Shown here piece by piece: positions 57,945 to 64,000 of a stretch of DNA of 64,000 nt. The stretch spans positions 641,001-705,000 of the forward strand of contig CALNXK010000105.1 in the NCBI GenBank assembly GCA_942486035.1, written 5' to 3'. The notes beneath the pieces are model-generated. The model had not been told where the DNA came from. It searched no databases and was given only the letters and a program-made list of their open reading frames with translations. Origin of the DNA: Porites lobata. Lineage: Eukaryota > Cnidaria > Anthozoa > Scleractinia > Poritidae. Position numbers and translations under genes: made by a program. Position 1 is the first letter of the stretch, and each line of letters opens with the position of its first letter.

Positions 57945-60900
57945 CACTGTAAATAATAAGATTTGGTGAAATTCTTGTATTATTATATGACCATAAATAA
58001 TTTATTACATTTGTTTTTTTTACTAAAATCAAATTATTTGCTAAAAATTTGAGCAATTTTTTTCTGATTCACATGATCAGCTGTTTTGCTTGCAGTATTG
58101 GACTGATTAAATATCCAAATTATCCAAACACAATCTATACACTATGAAAGCTCTGTAGAACTTCTTTAATTCATCATCATTATTATTGTTATTGGCATGC
58201 AGGTGATTAAAATTTAAGCCATGCTTATCAAAAAACTGTTATCACACACGGTATTTTTTTTTTGCATAAAACATAACTGCACTCTTTTTTCATAAAATAT
58301 GCCAAGAACAAAATAGGATCATGGCATTTGGAGTCCAGTAATTACTCTACTATGGGGTGTATTGGCTAGATTTAGTCCTCGGAGTGGCACTTTTTAAGGC
58401 AGTGCTTAGGGTAGCCCTAGGATTTGTCACGACTGCGGAAAGTGGATGCAGATGTATCTCCAATTACATATGTTGGGTGAATGGACACGATGACTGAAAA
58501 TACAGCTGCATTTACAGGCTACTAGATGGAAGGTTTTTAAAATTCAGTAAAGTTGCCAAGTTACAGAGTGATTCGGTGCAAACTAACAAGGACAGCTCTG
58601 CAAAGATGGCAAATTTTGCAGACATTTGTCTGGTAAGGGAAAGTTTGTGGCTCCACCATACCATACAAAGGTCATTGAGATTATGTGACTTTGTGTCAAC
58701 ACTTTATTTCACATCGGACTAATCACAAACAGCGTAAGAACCTAGCCAATCACAAAACGCTGACATACATGCATGTCTTTGTGACCCAGTGGGATTCAAA
58801 CATGATATTGTGCACTAATTCTCAGACGGCATGCTCTATACAGAAGGTTTAGAGTGTCTGCAACACAGGCAAGATCTTCATTGGATTGTGACAAATCACT
58901 TTGAGATTTGGTAATTTACCTAGTTTTAACGTGGCTCCTTCCCATGGGTGTCAAAGGATATTCACTTACTACATTGTAGGTCTTCATCAAAACTCAAAAA
59001 ATTGTGCAATTGTCTACTGAGTAAATATGATTCTAGGAACTTAACTGAAAAGGAACTGAATCATGATGCATGTCAACTTCAACTTGAGTGTTATTATTAT
59101 TTTGTACATTTTTATCTAAAATGTCTTCTTCTTTTCTGAATGTTCTTCAAAAAATTACCTGTGTTATGCTTATGATCAAGTTCCTTTTTCTATTGTAAGT
59201 GGTGGGTGCCAGAGCAAACTCAGGAGCATCGTCTGGTGCTCTATTACCATTATTTTCACTTCATTGACTTTGACACCATGCAACTTTGCGGTCCAACTGG
59301 GCCATTAAACCATTAACCTCAATGCTCTGCCAGGAAAGTGGCCTTACACAGAGATTTTCCCTGTTTGGGAGGTCCTCATCTGAACCTGAAGAATTACCTT
59401 CATGCCACTCTGATACAGCTGTTTCAGACAAAGACTCCTCTGATGACATATATGCAAAGGACATACATGCAAGGTACTTGTCCTTGTCTGACTAACTGAT
59501 GCTAGTTGACTCCCTCAGAGCATATTGGCCCTTTAATTTTTTTTCTGAAAGAAAAATGACGAACCATGATTTAGCAGCCAACAAGTAACCCACAGTTGGT
59601 AAACAAGCATGTACTGCTCATACTCAGTGTAAATGATTGGGTTGCAGAACAATGACACAATGCTAAAAGCTGAAAACACTCTCTTAATCAAAGGAACAGT
59701 TTGAGGATATTTGTGAGAAAAATTTCTCCCCGCATTTTATTCCTACTAACTTTTTCATTAAATAATATAATATGTTTTTTGGAACAGGTGTTAAAGTAGA
59801 GAGCAGAAATGCCTCTTTCTGTTGAATCTGCATTTGTTTCATTAAGACTCTTTTAAGTGTAAATAAAGACTGAAATAAATTAATTCCCCTGTCATTCAAG
59901 AGCAGAACTGATAGTGTCCGACAGGTCACCAGGCTCTAACAGAGCACAACCATGACTTAACTGTACACATAAACCGTAAAACCGGTCAGAACCTGAGAAA
60001 CGTAACATTAAGGCAACCCACATGTTGCTTAGAACAATAATTGATTAATTGTGGTTATTTGGCATGATAAAGCCAAAGCATTTACTTGCAAATTGAACTA
60101 ACAAAGATCCCTCAACATCATTGAGCTGTACAAAAGGTATAAATAATGAGGTATTGTCGTTTAAAATGTGGAACAGTAATACAGTGGTCACTTGGAATGA
60201 CACTTATGCTTCAGGATCTGGCAAGTGCCGTCATTCGCAAAATGAGCCAAAATTAAGATCTCACAATATCACTGACCCATATTTATAAAGCATAAGAGTT
60301 TTGGATGGTACAATTTATGAAAGAAGAATCACTTGTCATTTAAATGTGGCACAATAATGCAGTGGTCACTCAGAATGACACATAGGCTTCAAGATCTGGC
60401 ATACGCCGTCACTCGCAAAATAAACCAAAATTAAGATCTCACAATATCACTGAACCATATGTGTAAACCATAAGAGTTTTGGATGGTACAATTTATGAAA
60501 GAAGAATCACTTGTCATTTAAATGTGGAACAAAATACGGTGGTCACTCAGAATGACACATAGGCTTCACTCGCAAAATGAAAAAAATGCCGTTACTCGCA
60601 AAATGAACCAAAATTAAGATCTCACAATATCACTGAACCATATGCATAAACCAAAAGAGTTTTGGATGGTACAATTAATTTTATGAAAGAAGAATCAATT
60701 GTCATTTAAATGTGGAACAATAATACGGTGGTCACTCAGAATGACACATAGGCTTCAAGATCTGGCATATGCCGTCACTCACAAAATGAGCCAAAATTAA
60801 GATCTCACAATATCACTGAACCATATGTATAAACCATGAGAGTTTTGGATAGTACAATTTATGAAAGAAGAATCACTTGTCATTTAAATGTGGAACAATA

Positions 60901-63862
60901 ATACGGTGGTCACTCAGAATGACACATAGGCTTCACTTGCAAAATGAAAAAAATGCCGTCATTCGCAAAATGAACCAAAATTAAGATCTCACAATATCAC
61001 TGAACCATATGCATAAACCATAAGAGTTTTGGATGGTACAATTTATGAAAGAAGAATCACTTGTCATTTAAATGTGGAACAATAATACGGTGGTCACTCA
61101 GAAGGACACATAGGCTTCAAGATCTGGCATATGCCGTCACTCGCAAAATGAGCCAAAATTAAGATCTCACAATATCACTGACCCATATGTATAAAGCATA
61201 AGAGTTTTGGATGGTACAATTTATGAAAGAAGAATCACTTGTCATTTAAATGTGGAACAATAATATGGTGGTCACTCAGAATGACACATAGGCTTCAAGA
61301 TCTGGCATATGCCGTCACTCGCAAAATGAACCAAAATTAAGATCTCACAATATCACTAAACTATATGTATAAACCATAAGAGTTTTGGATGGTACAATTT
61401 ATGAAAGAAGAATCAATTGTCATTTAAATGTGGAACAATAATACGTTGGTCACTCAGAGGGACACATAGGCTTCAAGATCTGGCAAGTGCGGTCGCTCAC
61501 AAAATGAAAAAAAATTAAGATCTCACAATATCACTGAACCATATGTATAAACCATAAGAGTTTTGGATGGTATAATTTATGAAATAAGAATCATTTGTCA
61601 TTTAAATGTGGAACAATAGTACAATGGTCACTCAGAATGACACATATGCTTCAAGATCTGGCAAACTTGTGCCGTCACTTGCAAAATGAACCAAAGTAAG
61701 ATTTCACAACATCACTGAACCATAATTATGTATGGATGTAAAACAAGAGTTTTTGACTGTAAAAATTTCAAAAGGGAAATCATTTGTCATTTGAAATGTA
61801 GTAGAATATTAAATAATAAATTATAGTGACCACTGCTTTGTCAAGTGCTGTCACCCGAAAAGTACAGTAACCCCAAAGATCTAACATATTAACTCAGCTG
61901 TACAACAAGCCAAATTTCTGAATTATGGACATGCTAAGGTCACATCACCGACTTATATTGGTGTAAAAGAAATGTTTGCCTGCACAGCTCAAGATCCGGC
62001 TACTTAAGATTATTCTATTAATGAAGACGATGCGCAACAAAGAGTACAGTTATTTCTGCAGTAAACAAAAAGGAATCAATCAATGGCATATCTGTGCATG
62101 CATCTTAAATTTTAAGATTTATCTTTGAGGTTTTAAGCTTACGCAAAGTTATTAGAAAACCAAAGTAAGTAAACGAACCACGATATCAAGAAGAACATAC
62201 CTTTCTGCAATCCAGCTGAGTTGATGACTTGGAAACAGGCTTTATGTGAAGAATATCGCAACTGATCACTGTCTCTCGAAAATAACAAAGGTATAAATCG
62301 TAATAGAACAGCTGAATAGAAAGACAGGCTTTCTATTATCCGAAAATAACAAAACTACTCGTTTTGCAACGCTGTATCGCTTGTGAAGTCCGCGTGAATT
62401 TGAACTGTTCAACGAAAGTTTATTTTACACTATTCTATTGGTTCAAAAGCCGCACGTGACAATGTAAATCAAATCGCGCATGTGCCAAAGTCACATGGAA
62501 GCCTGGGCAACAAACATGGCGGCTGCTCTTGCGACGGAGTGCATTCAGGACTACATTCACCCGGACGATGAAACTCTGCAATCTACTATTGAAATGACTC
62601 CTGGGTTCAGACCTTTCACATATTGTGCATTTTGTTCACCCAAATTGTAAATGGTAACGTTTTACGTCAGGGCCTCCTATTCCGAGACTTCTTGTGATAT
62701 TTTTTTCCGTGCCACCGACACAATATCAGGAAACGCATTCGACGCTAAACGAAAAAAAAGGGGGGATGGCCTTACCCGAAATAACCAGCTGCAGCAAGTA
62801 ATATTATAAACTTTGAGAAGAATGTGATGGTGATTGAAACGGAAAATGCAATGGAAAATCAAAACTTGCGTGAAATAACACTGTGAAGTTTGGTAAATGT
62901 GCAAACGTTGGTTAAAGTGGTCGTAAAGATAGTTCTTTGATCATCTTTTGCTTAAATTTACGCCTCTAGTAACCATAAATTTACACAGTAACTTTGCTAT
63001 GCCAGAAAATATCAAGCAAACATTCAGTTTTGACGTTCGATTTTTACACACAGAACAAAATGGTGGCAAACTTGAATCTAAACACCAAATTTACTATGGG
63101 GAACAAAAGTGAAACAAAATATCTGTAAACTTGAAATTTACTTCACATTTACGCCGCCCTTGCAGAAAAGTAAACTTTCACTTTCGAACAAAATTTGCAC
63201 CAAGAACAAATAAGTAGCAACATTAGTACCCTAAATTTACAATAGATTTGCTCAACTAGCAAACTTAGGCAAATCCGTTTTTTCGTCCAGTGTAATTAAC
63301 CTCGAACTGGAACACTGCTTTGCAATCGGAAATTTTAACACAATTTAGCAGTTCTCTGTAAATTTGACATTTTTCGTATAATTCTTAGATGACTAGTCCA
63401 ATTCTTGCCCAACGTTTTTTTGATATTCATGGTTAAATCAGCCTTTGATAGAGCTCGACTACTGTCTGCGGAGCCGGATTGAGTTCGATCGTGGGGGCCG
63501 AACCAATACTCCGGAGAGTGTAGAAAAAATCTTACTAAAAGAGAAGGCACTTTCTTGCAAACGGCCAGACCCTAGCGTGACTCGGTTGATTCGGATAATT
63601 TCATTTCCCTTACGAGATAAAATATTTAAAAAAATCAAACAACATCAGAAAAAACAAACAGTGTCCTCAGTTACTTAAAAAAGCCATTAATTATCGGAAT
63701 TTCGATCTAATGCTAACTTAGTCAACGTTCTTGAACTGTTTTAACAGCCTTTATCACGAACGTTTTCACTTACTCACCTAAACATTTGTTTTACAGATGA
63801 TGATGAGACAAACGGAAATTTGCAATTGCTGCCGGTAATTAGGAACAACTTACAACAGTCAG
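43043..63862 (+). CDS. Gene C: IL-17-receptor-like protein, lacks SEFIR exons beyond right edge (11 exons)
   Basis: Exons: 43043-43219, 46486-46537, 46612-46704, 46821-46937, 49487-49569, 51058-51153, 52634-52682, 55017-55061, 55697-55816, 56143-56193, 63797-63862. They sum to 949 nt (316 codons, leaving phase 1), all GT-AG, with no stop in the joined frame. Layout: signal peptide about 1-29; CX3C pairs CHYLC and CFREC; basic linker with RSRR; fibronectin-III-like domain about 107-222; proline-rich stalk PDPPEPPTPPPTSK; membrane segment about 244-265 followed by RKR; polar linker. Exon order and phases match gene B, so the next exon should be a SEFIR exon starting in phase 1. The SEFIR domain itself is not visible here. 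A 7-kb transposon fills most of the last intron and a LINE lies in intron 7. Confidence 0.83.
43220..45650. other. Gene C intron 1, proximal part
   Basis: No firm feature. An acceptor-led open stretch at about 43701-43920 (DQVTFKCNRRTDII, EVTLHVFAM) looks coding-like but its phase does not fit exons 1 and 2 and it has no good donor. Confidence 0.35.
45651..45862. mobile_element. MITE, GATTAGCGCC family, copy 2
   Basis: Shares GGCCGATTAGCGCCAGCCC, TTAACCCAGCTTTGAACAAC and overall length with 22180-22391. Lies in gene C intron 1. Confidence 0.7.
46222..46460. repeat. Degenerate inverted-repeat element with CTAGGATCTT words
   Basis: Repeats of AGGATCTTCCTAG and their reverses, plus CAGTTTACATGG against CATGTAAACTG, suggest an old MITE. 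Non-coding. Confidence 0.5.
46486..46537 (+). CDS. Gene C exon 2 (second CX3C)
   Basis: 52 nt, phase 0 to 1, acceptor ATTACTTCAG, donor GTAAAG. Encodes GTSFDRCFRECSLKKRK. Confidence 0.82.
46612..46704 (+). CDS. Gene C exon 3 (basic linker, possible furin site)
   Basis: 93 nt, phase 1 to 1, acceptor CCTTTTTCCAG, donor GTAGGA. Contains FPMTRSRRETKNSYE; RSRR-E fits a convertase site. Confidence 0.8.
46821..46937 (+). CDS. Gene C exon 4 (fibronectin-III-like, first part)
   Basis: 117 nt, phase 1 to 1, acceptor TTCTCAACACAG, donor GTAAGT. Contains CPSNKHFPFGY and ISVDFKKMKPNLTVEWEPEH, with an NLT sequon and the conserved Trp. Confidence 0.84.
46938..47814. other. Gene C intron 4, nothing recognised
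   Basis: Intron sequence. Open frames on both strands at 47016-47283 are mirror images of one chance stretch. Confidence 0.4.
47815..48038. mobile_element. GGATTCC-family MITE, complete copy
   Basis: 224 bp from CGCCCCATGTAAGGGAATCC to CTTACATAGGGCG. The interior repeats GGAATCCGGAATCC words. It is in the opposite internal orientation to 51338-51574. No coding content. Confidence 0.8.
48039..49486. other. Gene C intron 4, distal part
   Basis: No gene recognised. Around 49255-49385 TCAAATTTGATTCAGG and CAATTTGGGTTGATTCTCAA face reversed near-copies, a small palindrome. Confidence 0.4.
49487..49569 (+). CDS. Gene C exon 5 (fibronectin-III-like, NWT exon)
   Basis: 83 nt, phase 1 to 0, acceptor GGCTCTTTCAG, donor GTGAGT. 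Encodes FYNWTSYGLLYHGLKMD and RHACIIVPK. Confidence 0.84.
50036..50325. repeat. Palindromic element, copy 2
   Basis: Reverse-orientation copy of the element at 34960-35235, with GTGATATTTGGCATAGATACC, its opposed GGTATTTATGCCAAATATCAC and the flank GGTATTTCAGCTTAA. In gene C intron 5. Confidence 0.72.
50488..50612. repeat. Inverted pair GCCTCCCACG / CGTGGGAGGC
   Basis: ACCGCCTCCCACGCAGAGG and TCTTCGTGGGAGGCTG bound about 120 bp in gene C intron 5. Likely a short non-autonomous element. Confidence 0.5.
51058..51153 (+). CDS. Gene C exon 6
   Basis: 96 nt, phase 0 to 0, acceptor GGTTTTGTTCAAG, donor GTAAGG. Encodes DHYKDPYRRDKLQWIIADGE and then PWKYPEPIVLV. Confidence 0.78.
51338..51574. mobile_element. 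GGATTCC-family MITE, complete copy
   Basis: 237 bp from CGCCCCATGTAAGGAAACCC to CCCTTACATGGAGCG with many GGATTCCGGATTCC words. Long open frames on both strands here come from the repeat and are not genes. Confidence 0.8.
51842..51920 (-). tRNA. tRNA-like sequence / tRNA-derived repeat
   Basis: On the minus strand: GGGACTT start, a good A box TAGCTCAGTTGGTAGAGCA, a B-box-like GGGTTTCGATGCC, and 3' GAAGCCCC pairing with the start except at one position. The anticodon arm is irregular and I cannot call an isotype. More likely a tRNA pseudogene or SINE head than an active tRNA. Confidence 0.5.
52010..52175. repeat. Dispersed repeat with TACGAAAGCCGACTTCA
   Basis: TACGAAAGCCGACTTCATTAA and the flanking TTATTATTCATTCAAAA also occur at 34215-34255 with similar neighbours. 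Non-coding, in gene C intron 6. Confidence 0.55.
52634..52682 (+). CDS. Gene C exon 7 (end of fibronectin-III-like domain)
   Basis: 49 nt, phase 0 to 1, acceptor TTTTTTCTTTATAG, donor GTACGA. Encodes IFTYPGFYQSLPLEKY. Confidence 0.75.
53089..54558 (+). mobile_element. Non-LTR retrotransposon C, 5'-truncated, with target duplication
   Basis: 1470 bp flanked by perfect TGAACTT copies at 53082-53088 and 54559-54565. The 5' end starts inside the RT domain and the 3' end is an A-rich TAAA tail. The open frame is uninterrupted, so insertion is fairly recent. The polymerase differs from LINE A and B (FADD instead of YVDD). Confidence 0.9.
53104..54339 (+). CDS. Reverse transcriptase C-terminal portion of LINE C
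   Basis: 411 open residues. Signatures are QYGFRKNHSTALALIDLHDK, IFLDLSKAFDTVNH (motif A), GVPQGSILGPLFF, LILFADDTNVF (catalytic box), LNLKKTKFMVF and NFLGVILDENLNW, then the thumb with YYCNIVWAPTY. The frame is already open from the truncation at 53089, so the ATG at 53104 is internal. Jockey/CR1-like superfamily. A transposon gene; the endonuclease is missing. Confidence 0.92.
   Translation: MNFNILCSNQYGFRKNHSTALALIDLHDKISTAFDRGEFSVGIFLDLSKAFDTVNHIILFDKLEHYGIRGLALDWIRSYFSNRKQYVEYNGHRSLRNEISCGVPQGSILGPLFFLLYINDINNASNLLNLILFADDTNVFMSHKDLNYLSDMLNLEMDKLSIWFKANKLSLNLKKTKFMVFKPRQKRSICNIQISIDNQNIVKVKETNFLGVILDENLNWKSEISHVASKVAKSIGIISRCSFFLPKSSLRMLYYSLIYPYFYYCNIVWAPTYKTNLRRLVILQKPIIRIINKSHFNAHTDPIFKDLGILKFNDIHLLQLGQFMYSCKNSFLPPKFNNNFSQSNQFHSYNTRNSQAYRLPYCRTNTKKFSPFFQGPKFFNSLDNKIINSQSLSSFKKKLKIKLLSKYENSL
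55017..55061 (+). CDS. Gene C exon 8 (proline-rich stalk)
   Basis: 45 nt, phase 1 to 1, acceptor TCTTTTTAG, donor GTATGT. Encodes PDPPEPPTPPPTSK. Confidence 0.8.
55697..55816 (+). CDS. Gene C exon 9 (transmembrane)
   Basis: 120 nt, phase 1 to 1, acceptor TTTTTATTTAG, donor GTACGT. Encodes IIAAAAGLFAGLMLLFVIVV followed by AYRKRVNVCQTFSR. Confidence 0.85.
56143..56193 (+). CDS. Gene C exon 10 (juxtamembrane)
   Basis: 51 nt, phase 1 to 1, acceptor TTTTTCTTTAG, donor GTATGT. Encodes NRNILENVRINNPCCV. It ends only 40 bp before the large transposon. Confidence 0.65.
   Translation, partial: ETEISWRMLGLITHVV
56530..56950. repeat. Degenerate tandem array, about 46-bp unit
   Basis: At least eight units start TTTGCTCAGGATGGCAAAT or close variants and continue NTGATCAAAACA. 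Spacing is 45-48 bp. Variant words such as GTAGCAAAAGTGACC occur. Confidence 0.75.
57892..57941. repeat. (TTA)n microsatellite
   Basis: About 17 TTA units inside the 7-kb element, preceded by ATACTTGTATTA as in LINE tails. Confidence 0.88.
59261..59464 (-). pseudogene. Transposon accessory-protein remnant (serine/acid-rich, RPLSW motif)
   Basis: 67 residues: an acidic serine-rich start (SSEESLSETAVSEWHEGNSS) then LCVRPLSWQSIEVNGLMAQL and DRKV. The pattern of an acidic head followed by RPLSW and a D-R/K-K segment resembles small proteins I associate with cnidarian DNA transposons. That link is from memory and inference. It ends early in a stop. Confidence 0.45.
60150..61830. repeat. Tandem array of about 180-bp units
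   Basis: Nine to ten units of 178-188 bp, each with TGTCATTTAAATGTGGAACA, GGTGGTCACTCAGAATGACA, AAAATTAAGATCTCACAATA and AGTTTTGGATGGTACAATTT. Two units carry an internal duplication around GCAAAATGAAAAAAATGCCG. The outer units are most divergent. Confidence 0.9.
62495..62650 (+). CDS. Small unrecognised ORF near right end of the 7-kb element
   Basis: 51 codons beginning MEAWATNMAAALATECIQDY and containing PDDETLQSTIEMTPGF and YCAFCSPKL. It has an ATG start and a coding-like composition unlike its AT-rich surroundings. It may be a first exon of a lost transposon gene. No family recognised. Confidence 0.35.
   Translation: MEAWATNMAAALATECIQDYIHPDDETLQSTIEMTPGFRPFTYCAFCSPKL
63797..63862 (+). 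CDS. Gene C exon 11 (linker)
   Basis: 66 nt, phase 1 to 1, acceptor TTGTTTTACAG, donor GTAAGA. Encodes DDETNGNLQLLPVIRNNLQQ, a polar linker like B exon 11. Confidence 0.75.
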
Positions 63863-64000
63863 GTAAGACAAACATCTTCTATTCATTACTGAAACCGAAC
63901 GTAGTGTGGAAATCAATAAGTGACTATGTTTATGCCGCACTCCAACTGGAAAAAGAGGCGTCGTTAGCTATCATGACAGTAAACTTCAAATCATACTGAG

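Larger units (their letters stand above)
56234..63292. mobile_element. 7.06-kb DNA transposon with TAA target duplication, probably non-autonomous
   Basis: The ends CACTGGACGAAAAAACGGATTT and its reverse complement are perfect over about 22 bp. TAA flanks both (56231-56233 and 63293-63295), as in PIF/Harbinger-type elements. Inside are a 46-bp degenerate array near the left end, AT-rich filler with a (TTA)n run, an accessory-protein-like remnant at 59261-59464, an array of about 180-bp units at 60150-61830, and a short open frame at 62495. I see no transposase. It fills most of gene C intron 10. Confidence 0.82.

Overview
The window looks like AT-rich, intron-heavy, repeat-dense nuclear DNA of a marine invertebrate, most likely an anthozoan cnidarian such as a stony coral. 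The organism is inferred from the kinds of repeats and genes and is not proven. There is no prokaryotic gene organisation. Most open frames are chance frames in introns or pieces of mobile elements. The host genes only appear when very small exons (39-248 nt) are joined by splice signals and reading phase.

I read three related receptor genes of interleukin-17-receptor (SEFIR) type, called A, B and C here. A is on the minus strand; only its 5' half (5 exons, 6869 down to 1474) is in the window and the rest lies off the left edge. B is on the plus strand and appears complete: 13 exons, 15319-38912, adding up to an uninterrupted 464-residue protein. It has a signal peptide, twin CX3C cysteine pairs, a basic linker, one fibronectin-III-like domain, a short stalk, one membrane segment, a short linker and a SEFIR domain that ends at a stop codon. 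C is on the plus strand (43043-63862 and beyond), with 11 exons from signal peptide to juxtamembrane linker; its SEFIR exons should lie just past the right edge. Exon order, splice phases and key residues match wherever the three can be compared. A and B are divergent and C follows B in tandem.

Between and inside these genes are mobile elements, often nested. 1-1080: a long inverted repeat. 8429-11771: an element with inverted arrays of short repeats that contains a non-LTR retrotransposon. 24899-29017: a decayed Ty3/gypsy element in a B intron, itself carrying a MITE and a non-LTR fragment. 39511-40895: a MITE broken by a hAT-like element and a CR1/L2-type LINE tail. 52767-54611: an inverted-repeat element split by a LINE with a perfect 7-bp target duplication. 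56234-63292: a 7.06-kb DNA transposon with satellite-like arrays in a C intron.

Functionally, the receptors should sit in the plasma membrane, bind an IL-17-like ligand or partner receptor through the fibronectin-like ectodomain, and signal through SEFIR-SEFIR contacts with an Act1/CIKS-like adaptor. The family supports this role; the ligand and the pathway in this animal are inference.
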